Shown piece after piece: positions 23,101 through 38,100 of a stretch of 64,000 nt of DNA. The notes under the pieces are model-generated. The model saw only the letters and a program-made list of their open reading frames with translations. It was not told the origin of the DNA and did no database searches. The stretch comes from Holacanthus passer (Eukaryota; Chordata; Actinopteri; Pomacanthidae): the NCBI GenBank assembly GCA_025331565.1, contig JAFREQ010000104.1:682001-746000 (forward strand), read 5' to 3'. The position numbers and the translations under genes were made by a program. Positions within the stretch are counted from its first letter, which is position 1. Each line of letters starts with the position of its first letter.

Positions 23101-26100
23101 ACTCTTTTTTTAGTCACTATAAAGCACTTATTAATGCCTCATTCTGCATGACAGTATTCTACTACTAGATCATTAATTAAGACTGTTAGAAGAAAATAAA
23201 AACTTTTATGATGTACCTCAGGTCCTAACTATGTTAAATGGACAAATTGTCTGCCTGGCAACACTCATTAGGAAACAGACAGTAAAGGTTAGTTACAGTT
23301 AGCGAACTTGTGTTTCTGCAAAAGAAGAATTGAAAAAAGAGAGAGGAAAGTGAGTGAGATCCAGTGTTTGCTTTCACCTGGTGATGTACTGCTGGATGCA
23401 GTCGAAGCTGCCCTGGGGGTTATCTCTGCCCACATTCGACAGGTAGAAAGTAAACATTTGTAGTTCACTGGAATTTTCTGACCGTGGTATTGAAATTTTC
23501 TGTTGAAGACAAAAAAAGAAAAAACATGAACATATGAAATCAACATGAGATGCCCGTTCTAAATTATATGACGTCAGAACAAGGCCTCCAAAGTCCTACT
23601 TACTCTTAATAAATCTAAAGACAGTTACATTTTTCATATTATAGTCATTATTTTCACAGGCCTCAATATCAGTGAGATACTTTTTTAGATAAAGCACTAA
23701 AAAAAAGGATGACTAACGGCACTTCACACTCTGTTTGTAGACTTAAACACTCATGTTTCTTTCTGATGTATTCAGTACTATAAACAAATACCAGTGCTGT
23801 ATACCTGGAAAGCCTGGCTCAGACGAGCAAATTTTTGAATAAGCCTGAGGCATTTTCTTGCTGGCTTCAAAAATACTGTAAACTTCACAAGATGCAACTC
23901 ACAATCTGCTGCCTTTTCTTCCAGCTTATTTCCACTAAGACAGTCTATGCAGTGCAGGCTGTTTCCTAATTGTGTTCCCAGCGTATGATTGGAGGAACCA
24001 CAGGTAAATTACTATAACAGACCGACTATGATAGGCATTTCTGCAGTCTGTGGCCTTCAACACAACCCCAGAATTTCCATCCTCCTACACTACAGGTGTT
24101 ACTTTTGGAAGACTACCGAGGAAGTGGGGTTCACCACCAGTGCTCCACACCTCTGCAAATGTCTAATCACCAGCAAGCCGCTGGGTTTAAATGGAGAAAA
24201 TAATTTCATAAGTGACAACTGGGATGCAGATGATGCATTTTTTGCTCAAAAATACACCTGGCACTATTACAGTTAGACATAAGGTGAGCATGGTACATTT
24301 GGAACATTTTTAATGCAGTAGTCACTAATCTTCTTAGAGAGAAATGAAAAACAGAGCAGAGAAAGCACAGGGTGACAGTGAAACCTTGCCTTGCCACTCA
24401 AGTCTACCCGATTACACATTAAAATAGTTTTAACACCATATCATTAGAATGTGTAGTTGAGAGTGAAATAATTTAAGATGTCTTGTGGAGAAAAGCTCCA
24501 GTTAAAGTAGTTTCTGACTCACGATAAGAGCAGGCAGAGGGTTGTGTTTCCAGGAGGGCCTGACAGGCTGACCCCCTGCTCAGCTCTTTTTTCCTGAGCA
24601 TGAATTCAAGTGGTGTCACAGCTAAGGACTGCGCATCACACTCAGCCAGGGTAACAAAAGATATCTGAAGTTACCAATTAGATTAGTACTCCAGTGCAGC
24701 TCCTCTTGACCAGTGAGCAGCTCATTTCCAGTGACCTAGCCTAGATCAGAGACTCAGCCAGTGACTCACTGCTGGGACTGACATGCGGTCTGACTGTGGG
24801 CAGCTCAGCTCTGTTTACCAAAGGTCTTGACACGTGTGAAGGCTGCAGGTGGCCAACTATAAATAAATATAATGTCCTTTATTTGCCCTCCTGTGCTCTC
24901 AATTATCAATAATGCTCCACTACTATAACACATAACACCCTCTGCCTCTGCTGCAGTGTTCTTTTTTAAGATAAATCAATAACAGATATAATTTGAATAT
25001 CCAAATTATTATTAGTATAGTTTTGCTTTTTATTAATGTCATTATCACCATTACCAACAAATAACAGGATGAAGACCTCCTACACCACAGGGTTGTGGAC
25101 TGGATACTACTGTATGCTAATAGGTACACATTCGTCATTGCAGGAGGCGGAGGTGGAGAAATTTTTGGCAGCAAAGGAAAAAAAAAATAAAGACAAAACT
25201 AAACCCCATCACAAAGGTTGGTCCGAAACATTTGTGATGAGCTGACCTGTCTCTGGGTAAGAAGATATATTAACATTATAAGTTCTGAATGTTCTAGCTC
25301 TTTATATGGACTGCTGCTCTGTCCCGGTCTCTTGCCAGACAGACGACTAAACCTAATCAGAATTCTTCACTAAGTCCTACATTTTGTTTAAAGCTACGTC
25401 TAAGCTACGGACATTAACCAGCCAGTGCTGCCACTGCCAACAAAATAGTTCTGGATAGCCCAGTCATGACAACATTAGCCACATATTCACTTGCATCACT
25501 GCTTTAACTTGTGCATTACAGCAGTCACAAGCTGTCACAAGCACATGTGCATGTTTTTTTAAATGGCTTGCCCCATGATCATTAAAACTCTTACAATTTA
25601 GTATTTGTTGTATGAGGTTTTGTCATACTGTTCCGTGGTGTTGAAAAACATCTGAATTTACATCTGGTAAAGTCTTATTACTGTCGACACTCATGTCCTT
25701 GCAGAAACACAGAGGACATAGTTTGAGTGTGTGAATCCAAAAATGATGAAGAGGCAGAGGAACTGACTGAAAGGCAAGGCACCAGGGAGTGACTCAGATG
25801 ACTCACTGACTCACATCGTTGCAGATGAAAGAGGCTCCTCCACACCAAATGGCTCAGGCTTTGGTTTAACAAACTTGTGAGTGTTGCAACCACGATGTGC
25901 ATACATCATTTTTCTCATCCAGGAAAGAAAAGTTTCTAAATAAAATGGGTCATCATTCGGATGAAAGCTGACACTCCCTTGTCTGTTGTTAGTGAGGTGG
26001 TCTTTTCTCCAGTTTGTATTTAATGTGCATCTAGACTACACAAGTCTCTTTGTGCAGTTTGAGACTGGGTGTTGTTGACAAGCTATTTAATTGCAAAGTT

Positions 26101-29100
26101 ATATGCGTATATAAGGTATGCTTGATTCTGATGATTTTGCTGAATGTAATGAAAAAAACAACAAGCTGAATATAATGCCAAGCACTGAACAACAGGGATA
26201 ATCTAGCTGTGGACACTGTAACTTCAAGCTAACATTCTTTGGTAAACCTAACTGATGTCTTCTTGGAAAAACGAAAAAACCCCTTTGTTAAAATCAGTTT
26301 AACTTGCAAATTAAAAATCCTGCAGGCAATGGCATCTGTTTAAGTCTTTATCAAAGCTTCAAGAGCTTTAACCTACTGTTTCCACAAAACCTAGACAAAA
26401 CAGAGCAATGGAAAAAAGCTGAAGAGCACACATTAAAGAGCTTGGAGAGATTACTTAAACACTGGATGAAGGGCAGGGACTGGCAATGAAACACACCATC
26501 TCTACAAGTAATAATCCCCTTTACACAATGTTTTCTGAGGGTGGAAGTGGATTTTAAACAGGTTGTCCAACCACCCCCTCTTGTTCGGCCTGCAGCTAGC
26601 CTCATCTTCTCATTCTGCATGGCATCAAGCAAACAATGCCTCTTTTCAGGTTGGGGTCGTTGGAGAGGACCGACCCCCACGCACTTTGTCTGGTCCTCTC
26701 TCCAAGGCCAAGGGAGAGAGACCGGGCAAAGCGACAGAAAACAAATCAGACAGAGATAGAGGCCTGACACACAAAGACGACATCAAAGATGATGAAAATT
26801 GCTGACTGTTCAAGTGCTTTGCTCCATGTCGCCTCAAGTCACCACATCTGTAAACACTACAAGGACCAACGGCCAGTGGACCCCTCACGTGTATGTAACG
26901 TCTGCTCCTGCATGACTAGTCAGCAGTCTGTTTTTCTTTGTCTTTCCACAATCATTTTGGGATTAAGAATACAAACTAGAATTTTACACCAATTTTACAA
27001 AATTGCAGCTAGTATTGAATAGCTTTGCTTTGCTTTGAACTGGCTTTGTCAGTCAGTGGTCTTTGGCTTGAGAAAGACAAAAAGAGAAAATGAGATGAAA
27101 AGTAAGACAAGACCTCACAAGATGATTACTGATCCGTTATTGTATGAACTGACTTGTATTTCCATCAGCACATACTACATGTATGAATGCAAAGGTGACC
27201 AATCATTTCTTCCACTATGTTTTGTTGTATTTCTTTTTCTTTAACAAAATGGGTGACACTGCTCACTTTTGCTCGACTGAAAAGCCATTTCGAGAGCTCT
27301 CTCTTGGACTGCCTCTGCCTCCAATTAAACATGCTAAATGGCCAAACAGCTGTGGATAAGGGTTGACTAAAGTCAGTGGTGCTTGATGCACCAAAAAAAA
27401 AAAATACATCTATGATCGATATTTAGCCACATACGCTCAACAATGGCTGACAACTGTCATTTTGGTTTGTCAGAATCAGCGAGAGTGGGTCTGAAAAAAA
27501 CAGCAATTCAGAGAGACACACCAGGGAGGGTGGAGTGTGTGACAGAACAAGGATAGAACATCTCCATACACTCGCCGCCACAGGGCACTTATTCAGTGGT
27601 AATAAAGGAAAGAAGTACACAAAAAATACAAACACATCAACAGCAACAAAAAAAAAAATTAAATCGGCAGAAGAAACAACACCAGAGAGATTTCAGGCTT
27701 CGTCGACAATGTTTTTCTGTATCATACATGTATATTTCATGCAGCCCACCTGTGTGTTTTATTTGCATCTTTCGTTGCATTTTTAGTCTTTAAAGTCTTC
27801 CCTTTCTAAAAATATGCAAGAAACTTGTTATGTGTGTGTGCACTTCATCAGAGCTCAGGGAGAGCTGTACAAGATGAATGAATATGAGTCAATGAAAATG
27901 GGATCTCATCGTGACAGCCAGGCCATCTGCTCTGTAATTTAGCCACTTTCACACTTCTGACTAGCATTCTGATCACAACACTAACAGATTTTCCTCCATG
28001 GTGAGCCTGCTGCATCAGTAAAAGACATGCATTACTTCAGTACTTCAACGGAATAAAAACATCAGATAACTAGAGAACATCTTGTGAGGAGATCACACCA
28101 GCTGTCTGTAAACATGTTGATCCATGAGTACTCAGTGTCATTACTACATGTTACATGAGTTCTCAGTAGGTAAATCATGGCTCGGACCATACCCGTCTAA
28201 TTGGTGTTGCGGCACCAAAAACTGCTCAGAACTACTTCTGTGCATCCAGAACCACATTTTGTCATTATGATCACACACACACACAGACACAAGGTGAATA
28301 CAATACCAGGCATATGGCTGGTAATAAACATCAGGCCTACCACCTGATTTGTGGAACTGACAAACATGACTTCACATGACACACGCATGCATGACATGCA
28401 TAGACATGCATGTGCTCTCATCACATTCTAGTGCTCAAAAGAAGCAGATTTAAAGCCTTAAACTATTTTTGCAACAGTCTTAGAACACAATGGGCAAGAG
28501 TCACATTGAATTTTCTGGCTATGTAGACAAACACATGCTGCTGGTGCAGAAAAAATAAATTTTCAGAAAAATGGATTTTACTTGATGATAAAAGATCAAG
28601 TGAAAGAAGATGAAAGATAGATTTGGGCTCTATGCAGGATTGCTGTGTTCTGCACTGCACTGTTCCCCTTTTACACAAAAACATTGACAGCAGGATGGCA
28701 GCATCAAATGAATGAAGACTTGTTGTAGATGTGTGTGTGTGTGTGGGGAATGAATAACAATCGTGGTATTTTGGTAACACTGAATAAAGACTTGATGTAA
28801 AGTGACAGTTAAATACAAGCAACGATCATATTCAATATCTGACAGTCAAATTCTTTCAGACAATATACATATCAAACAATGACGGTTGAACAAGTTTGCT
28901 GGGCTCCCGCTGCCTGAGGTCTAGCGATGAGAATTTGGAAGGCGAGTGTATTGAGAGCTTGCAGCCTGTGTGGGTATTACACTGCAGTATCGGCAGAATG
29001 AGGTGTTGGCAGGTATCGTCCTATAATGTGATAGTGCAGCTGTTTGTAAGCAGTTTTTGCTTGTTATCTGTGTGCCTTAGACCTGAGTGTCAACTTTAAG

Positions 29101-32100
29101 AGTAAATTGTTGTTGTGCCTGTAGGTCACGATGTAAAAGAGACACTGCTCTATCCAATTCCTCCTGCATTCCCAACTCTTATCGTCTTCCATGAGTGGGA
29201 ATTTGCACACTGCATTCAATGCTGAATTTTAGAATCGTCATGAAGGGGAGTCAATACATAGCTTTGTGTTCTTGCTGTGCCACAACAAAAAGTTGCTAAT
29301 TTCATAAACAACCTCAACTTCTTTCTTTTCATAGGTTTGGCCATCATGTTATTGCTGAATAATAATATTTTCCCAATGTCACTGCTGAGATCTGGGGATG
29401 TGGCAACTCTAAAGCCTCAGGAGGAAGCATTTTAGGGTGAACAACACAATGATCCTCTTCAGCAAATGGTGAAATTTGCAGAAGTTTACATGCTGACACT
29501 TTTTTGTAAGATCAGTGTACCAGGCAGCAATTAATTAAAAATAATCTTTCAATACCAAGAATCCACATTCAACCTGCATTTCTTAATACAGTGCCAACCT
29601 GTGCTGGAAAATTTTATATCACATTTGATGACCTATGCCCACAAACAGGCTTAGAGTCAAGCTCGCAGTGAAGATAAGAAAAACAGGGATTTATTCATCT
29701 CATATCATCCCTAACTTTAGTGGATCATAACACATCAGGCATGGAATTGATCTGCAGATGCTCTCGTTCAAGAGACCAAGGGACAAAGAGGCCTGCATCA
29801 AACTAGGTAAGCCTTGCTTTTCATCTAGTCAATTGCCAGACATGCCTTCTGCTATGTTGTCTCTAGCAGGAAGCAATCATTTGCAACCCTACCGGCCAGT
29901 TAAGAGGAGTGAAGAGTCACCAGTCAATAAAAAAAAGGCAATATACACTTATTGCTGATGACCACACCAAACTGCAACTTGCCAATACAGAAGTTCACAT
30001 ATAGGGCTTTTCCATTGGCCATGTGGAGCTAAACCGTGCTGCATCACCATTACCAGTTTAAACATGCCGGGTTGTGTGGAGTCATGCCCAGGATAGACCA
30101 TCTCCAGACTCAAAGCGCACCTGGCCACCTCAAAGCAGGTTGCAGTGACATCAGAAGAGCATCATCATTCAGGGACGATTCAGCGATATGTTTAAATGGC
30201 CTCTGCTGCTATTGCCAGACACACATACTTCATCAGTTTCAATCATCCCGTCTCCATTGTTTAAGCAATAAGTGGTGGATGCAAAACAAAATTGTAACCA
30301 CAGCCTGAAAATCCATGATAACTAGCTGGCTACCACCAACAATTGCATAATGCAATATTAAACAGCGCTAAAGAGGGAGCTGCTTTTTAACATCACTGAC
30401 TCAAGACAAGCACGTCATCAGTTAAAGACACCTTAGAGCAGGTAGGCCTGTTGTAATGGGGATGAAAATCCCTGCCGCACTGGGCTGATGCTCTGAGTTA
30501 AACAGAGTCAAGCCAAGCCAGCACATGTGTACAGAAAAGACTGTCTATGCACGTCAGACTGGGCAGGCTCACACATGCAAACCCTGCCTCAGGAAGCAGC
30601 TGCTTGTGCAGAGACTGGCTGTGAGCATGAGGATGTTTATTGTCTTCATGGAGACAGTTAATTGCTCATATAGAAAGTACTAGCACCCTAGTGCGAGTTT
30701 TGTCATTATCATAAACAAGCAGGTACCAGCTACAGAAAGAGGCACAGTTTCTTGCATTCTAGGGTAGAAAACAATCCACAATCTATTTCATTGTTACTTC
30801 TTTTGTTTCCATGTAGCCTCCCTTGTGCATTTACTAACTTGGCTCTATTGCAGCAAAGAGGCAAGACAGGCAGAGGTAACTTTAGCTTTGCTGTGATGGT
30901 GAATATCAGCAGCTACAGACACCTGCAGCTTTCAATCTGCTCTGTCTCAATCCTGCTTTGTTTAGCTGTTCTATCAGTACTTTCCTTGCATTATTATTAG
31001 TGCTGTTAGCACTAAATACTAAAATTGGTTGACCCTAGATACTGGGTCATCAACGAGGTATCACCAACAGAGAGCAGACTTTGATCTGATCCAATTTCCA
31101 AGAGAAAAACTTTAAAAGCATCAGTACTTCACATCACTCTACAACATCCTAGAGATGCCTCAGAGAGACAGAAACATGAGTCTAAGATTTTACAAAAATA
31201 CAAACATGATCCTTCCTGTCTGTCACAGTACATGGTGGAAAAGATATACTGAGAGAACAAGTGAGAAGTTATTAAGAACAAGGCAGTGATGTGACATTTT
31301 AAAAGAGGTTTAGAAGTATATTTTCTGCCATGGTGAGGGACCCAGTCAATATCTGGCACATTTAAGAGCCAAAGCAAAATGAACCTGCTCTTGTGTCCAT
31401 TTGCAAGAGATGCTGGGGAAACATTTGCCTGATCAGGTCTCAGTGACAGTGGCACATTAAGATCAAGCAATGTTGACACAGCACATGACACATATGGCAA
31501 AAAGTACATCATTAAATTCAGAACAGCTTTGCCAGGATCTTTCTTGCTGCTCTCTAAGGCAGCCACTTTAAAACATGGAACTGAAGTGTCATGCTGGGGG
31601 AAAAAAGGCTAGCTTGCAGCTGTTGGCATAATCACATGTCTTGTTTGAAAAGTGTGTGTGTGTGTGTGTGTGTCAGTTGGTGTTTAAGCTTCAAAATACT
31701 TGAAAATCAGTATGTCTGTGTTCCAAGTCATGATGAATATAAATCCATTTCTGGCTCTGGTAACTGAATTTTGAAACAGTTGTTAGCAGCTAACTGTGAT
31801 GATTCAGCAGGATATCTGTAAGAATACTCTATGAAAAAAAATCACTTTCTATTGTTTTTCTTATTTCTATTAACAAACAAAACTGTATGCATTGGATTGG
31901 AGGTGACAGTGAAGGGGAGAGAGAGAGACATTTGTTCTTACCCCTTGGTTTCCATTAAACCTGATCAATGGTCGCGATGACAGGACCTAGAAAAAGACAA
32001 ATAACAGCACTGTTAAATAAATGTCATGGTAAGCACATTAAAAAGTTTCCTTCAGGCAAATTTACAGACAGGATTTTATAGGTTCCCATTATGAACTGCT

Positions 32101-35100
32101 TTTACTGTGTATGTGTTCAAGTACGAGCATTCAAGTATAAATAACTGCTTACAAATGAAGGCATTACATTAGCTTTTAAGTGCCGCAATATCAATTTACA
32201 AATGGTTATGGGTTAAATTCACTATAATTTATGAGTTGATCAAGTTCTTTTATACTCCTTTGTTTTCAGCTATGTGGAAAAAGACTTTTACTATCGAAGC
32301 TTTTACATAAAACCAGTTTAACACCGAGAAAAATTTACATAAAAACCTTTGTTTGAAGGTAATCTTAGCCACAGAGAATTTTAATATTGAATTCTATTCA
32401 AAGCTATGAGATTACCATTTCAAATTTGCATTAGCTAAAGTCACACCATGAAGACAAATACTCCATCTTTTTAGTACTGCGTATACCGTATTTCTACAGG
32501 GTGAGCCTACTACCAAGAACTATTTGCTTTTATTATTTATATTATTATCAAAATCCAAGGCAAGTTTTGATTAATTTGTTAAGTCCCATTCAAGAATACA
32601 TCATTTATAACTGACAGAACTTTCTTACATCTATGAGACATACTCACATGAAATAATTATATTCTCATAAATATGACAATCTAAGGACTGGAATGTGCAG
32701 CCATCACCTTCAATTAATTTTCTCTTCAAGTCGAACCAGTTAGCATGTCTGCTATCATCTGACAAAAACAGAGAGTGATTGTGTGTGCTGTTGTCCAGTC
32801 AGCCAGTCACCCATAGCTGGAGCTCACTACTGACATTTTTCAAATATTTTCAGACACAGAAGCCCCTAAATAAGGCTCAAATAGTCTGGTCATCGTGCAA
32901 TAGAGTGATGCAGTCATTATGACAAAATTGCTGTGGTTAAAACATGTTCATAAAGCAAATATGACCAAAATTTCCCAGTTTCAGCTTCTAAATCTAGAGG
33001 ATTTGCAGATTGGTTTTGGGTTTTGGACTGTTGATTGGACAAAAGACATTTGACAATTTCTGAAAATGATCACAGGCATTTTTCACTATTTTCCCATATT
33101 TTTCAGACTAAATGATTATCAAGAAATAATTGGCAGATTAATCAAGAATTAAAATAATCATAATTTGCAGCCCTATCTTACATAAAACAAATCAGTGAGG
33201 ATTTGCTTTCATTTTGACATGGAAGAGTTATTGTTGTTGTTTAATGTCCAGAAATGCTTTCCAGTGTTACTGAAATTGTGAAAAACTTACAGTAAATTAA
33301 GCAGAATAACGGCCGCCTACAAGTTATGTCAGTTTTGGAGATGCAGGGAAAGAGGAAGAGCTGAAGAGTGTTTCTACTTCCCTTTCATTTTTATTCAGCT
33401 GTTTCAGTATCAGATCCACAGTCCTGGGGTTTTCTATATGCTATCGGTTTATCATTTGATTCCTTATAACTCCACATTTAGTATCAGTTTCACCATCTCA
33501 AATGGAGTAAATGAGAAGGACAGCAGCATCTAAACGCAGTTAAAATTGTTGCCAAACGAGGTAACTAGAACCAGAACCAGAAGACATGATTAACAGCGGT
33601 CCGATTCCAGCTTACTTCAGCGAGCAGCAAAGCTTAAAGTTCAAGGAAGAGGAAGCCTATTAAAGACACAACGTGCTTTGTATTCCTGCCTGATCCTGAC
33701 CCAGAGATATGGAGCATGAATACGAAGGCGATTGAGCTTCTGTCCTCACTTACACCATCTCTTTAAATTTTTTCACTTTAAGTCCAAATCAGTGTTTGGT
33801 TTTATTTCAACCCAAGATAGAGTCCACTAGATTAAAACAGGCAACTCGGACTCTGAATTCTGTGACATTATGTAGATGTGCCACACCTTTTAAGTATGGC
33901 TGTTCGGTGAAAACTGCATTTCAGCAAAGGAGTTTTGTTCATGTCAGAGATGAGGAAAGTGTGCAAATCCTGCTCAAACCTTACCACCAGAGCTGTAGAG
34001 GTTGCAACTAGTTTTGCAAACCCTATTGGAATTAGTGCCACTAACTTGACAATATCTTACTTGCCAAGTCTGTTGTAAGATTTATTTGACATATATGGCC
34101 TATTGGCTTAGCTGGAAATGCTGGACTAGACATCATTAACACAATCTGAAATAGTAAAATGTTATATACATTTGTATATATGCCTCCCTTCAACCACAAT
34201 CACACACTCATCATCCACTCCCCTTCACTTAATTCTAAACCTAGAGTAGTGAAAAGTTTCAATTGGTACCATATCGTCACTACTGCTATTCCATTTTTGT
34301 CTAACACTTGAACAATTTACACAACACTAATGACATTCCTAACACCCTCATCTGTACTTTGTTATTAGCAAATGTTAGGATGATTTGGAATTTTCCCTGT
34401 TGTGGGACAAATAAAGAAATATCTTATCTTATAACGTAAACAAGACACAGTGAACAGCAATCAACCTTACTTGACCCTTTTTGGCCTCAACAAATAAAAT
34501 TAGTATCAGATAAAAGAAGAAGCCACTGTCTCATTTATCTTGCCAACAGTATAATATTGTGTCACTTTGTCCTGAGCTCCAAACACTCAGCCTATCCAGG
34601 AACACCAGACCTTTCATGGAGCCACGCTCCCTGTAATGTTTAACACAACACCAGTTTCAGCACTCCCACCCTAAGCCCTCCCCCTCCCCCATCCCAGCAC
34701 TGCTAACATAGTGCTACCCTCAGCCTGTTCATTTGAATGGGCTGCTGACATGTCACTATTCTCTGGGACCTGAGCCCAGAATGTTCCACAGAGCTAACCT
34801 TAGGGACAGAGTACAGGTCCTGACCATGGATCGATGACAAGGCTCTGGATGTTCCCACACATTGTCAACCAGCAACAGCATGATGATCCGTCTGTAATAA
34901 ATCTGAACTAATGACAATGTTGTTCAAGTCTATTTCCCAATCCAATCCAATATATTCTTCAGTGGTAGAGTTTTAATTCACTTTTTAAAATGCATAAATA
35001 TACAAGCTAGGAGTTTGTTTATACAATGAACTGGGCACAAATCAAAGAAAAATGACCAGTCTCTTCATACAGACTTATATAAAGTCTAAGCTAACACAAA

Positions 35101-38100
35101 TTATATCTTCACACATGAGTGTAAAGCTCAACTGTCTCTCAGGTTGCCAAAGGATTTCTTTGTTTTTGTAGTAGATGCACACAGGAATAGCCATGTCTAA
35201 ATCCCTATGGGCATGGCTGTGTCACCCAAATTGCCAGGTGTTTTGTTGCATCACTGTCACACTGACGAGATGTTCCAAATGTCTAGAGCTGCATTTTCAT
35301 TGCGTGGTACGGCTCAGCTATCTGGTACACCATCCCTTGAGTATAAGTGTCAATCTGGCAGTAAATGTACAGTGCAGGTTACGGTTTGTCAGTGAATAAA
35401 GGCTGCAGCTTCAACACCAAAGAAAATATCCTGTGTTGTTTCCCAATTGTTGGAAAAGTGAAGCTAAGAATCCCACCTACATTGAGGGGTTACTATCTGC
35501 AGTGGAAATCTAGGTAGGAGAAAAGTCCTTGGTACCAAGAGCGAGTAGAGTGTGTCACGCTGTACCATGCAGTGGAAATGTGGCTTAGGATTTCAGAGGT
35601 GGAAAGAGCACTTTGTGCCACACACTCTGCAAGGGAGAAATGGTCCCTACTCTCAATTCTCAGTGCGCATGCATCACTGCTGAGTGTGTCCTGTGTGTAA
35701 AAATGCAGTACACCAGCCTACTGCTTTAAAATATCTGACAGAAGAGTGTCAGATGAGTGTTTGAAGTAACACACTACCACACAGGCTTAATTGGACCTAC
35801 TTGTTGGTGTATTTACTGTAACTGGCTCTTCACTGCTAGAAAGAAACCCTTTGATGCTTTTAGTGTTCTACGTCTCATGAGTGCTGAGTTACCTTTGATC
35901 TCGTGTTTGAAATGGCAATGCAAATTTCTCGTGTGCACCATTTCTTTGTTGTGGGGGCAGGATCAGTACATGTAGAGTCTGACACACTGTACACAGACAC
36001 TACACTATCTTTATAAATAATCAGCAGCAAAGTTCCCACCCAACCCAAGTTTCAAAAGCAGCATTGTGTTTGTCTGACATCCATACTGAAGCCACACCGC
36101 TTAATGGGTGGGTAAATGTGAAAAGTGAACTTAACATTTGAAAATTATTTCAAGCTATTTTACTTTCAAAAAAGTTTCCACCCATAATAAAATGTCCTTA
36201 CAAATGTCATTTAGCACAAAATTATGCTGCTGTTGCACTGAGATCAATGATCAAAACTCACCATTTAATGCTTGTACATTGGTCTCACATATAGAACATG
36301 AATTGAACAGTGAGTTAACAGATTGGCAACAGTTGTACGATGCAATTGACTACCTTAGCATCAAAAATAAGTGACCACACAGAAACTTAGCATTATACTT
36401 TGACTTAGGTGTATCACTACTGAATCTCTCTCGAGCACTTGCGACAACACAAAAAAACAATTACAAAATTTGAATATTGCATCCATACGGTATCAAATGC
36501 ACACCAGCCTCATCACATAAGAGTCATTTAGCAGAAACCTGACATGAGCATCACTTCTTCCCCAACGTAGTAAACAAAACTGCTTTCAGGTTTCACTAAA
36601 AGTTCAAACAGCTGTCGTCTTCTAGTAATCTGGGGGCCTTGACAAAACTGATGTGAAAGTGATGACTCAGCAGGCATTCCTAGCAGACTTGAAAAGAGTG
36701 CAAACAAAAAGCCTAAAGATAAGAAGAGAAAACAGTTACTTCCCCAGTTAATCTGAACTTTCTTAGGAACCTCTTACAATCTTGAACCCTTCAATTTGAC
36801 TTAAACTCCCTAGGGTGTTGTAGTGTGTCAGATGTACTGTGTTCTGATTAAGGTTATTATAGTTGGAAAACTAACTGTAATGATACTGTACACTAAGAAA
36901 ACTAAAATAAAATATAAAAACAAAGGAAATGTCTTCAGTTTCAGTCATTGTCAATTTGGTCAAATTGGTTGACACAACAAGAATGAAAAGGCATTGGATG
37001 CCTACGTTTAGTGAGACTGGGTTTCTACACGACTGTGAGTCAGTTGCCTTTAAAAAGTGTTTGAATTGGAATTCAAACCTATTCTGAACTTCTTAAAACT
37101 TGCCCCTGACAAATTCCCCTATATTCTAAAAAACAAACAAACTACTACTGAAGTGAATAAAAACAACTGAAACAAGGAAACCCAGTCTGGAAACTAATCA
37201 AAGCTGTGTCAGGGTTTTCCCTGGGGTTTAAGGGGGGAGGAGGGGCTGGTTTGGAGGGGGATGCCATTTCAGTCAGTAGTTTACAAGAATTAGCCAAATT
37301 TTAAGTAATAAGTAAAGTATAATAAGTAAGTAAATAATAAGACAACCAGTAGATGAGACACTGGATTTAAAGAAAATGTGCCTGCTAGTATGTATATGTG
37401 ATTTTAAATTGAAATTATATTTGCTTTAATTTGTTCTCAGTTAATAAACACACTTTTGGGGAAATTTGTTTTGTGGTCGTTGTTGTTAACTGCAATGACT
37501 GATTTCTTCTGCCTTAGGATAGGTCAGGTGAGGGAGTGAGTGGGAAACTGGCTGCTTAACTCGGCCATGGTTTGTCCTCATGGATGAGGTGTTGGGACAG
37601 AGGCATTCCACCACCTCTCCTGTCCTAATTGCCTCCATCCCTGAGGACACACCAGGGCAGTGTACAGCAGTGGATGGCCAGGAAGAGGAGGAGGAAAGCC
37701 AGCCAGTCCCAATGAGGGGAAGGAATGAGAGAGAGGATGAGCTTCTTCAACTCATAATTGAAGATATGAGGCTGCAAAGAGATGCAAAGGAGAGGAATGC
37801 ACAGGAGAGCAGAGAGATGGAAAGGTTTTTTTCTCGACTTGAGAGATTAGTCAAAATTTCAATATAGAATGAATTAATCTATCTTACAACTATTCACATC
37901 ATGAAGTTCAAAAGAAGTGGAATAACAAGGCGTCTGCTGCTCCGTGTCACGAAAGTCACAATTCTAGTGAAGATTCTCTGATCAGTCAGTGGTCTGCAGT
38001 GTTTCCACTCAGCCTTTTAGTATCAAACCAGCTTGCTTGGAACCTCAGAGGGGTGAAAAAAATGTATGGAGTTCAATTATGTTTTGATGGAATATGACGT

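Noticed and set aside
30036..30308. 90-codon frame next to a MITE-like 'cttttccattgg' word
   Set aside because: No protein match and no second terminus to define an element; not enough to call either.
31129..31566. 145-codon minus-strand open frame in ell intron 2
   Set aside because: It is long for chance, but it has no recognisable domain, mixed Cys/Leu-rich composition and no neighbouring exon structure. Treated as a chance frame or decayed repeat.
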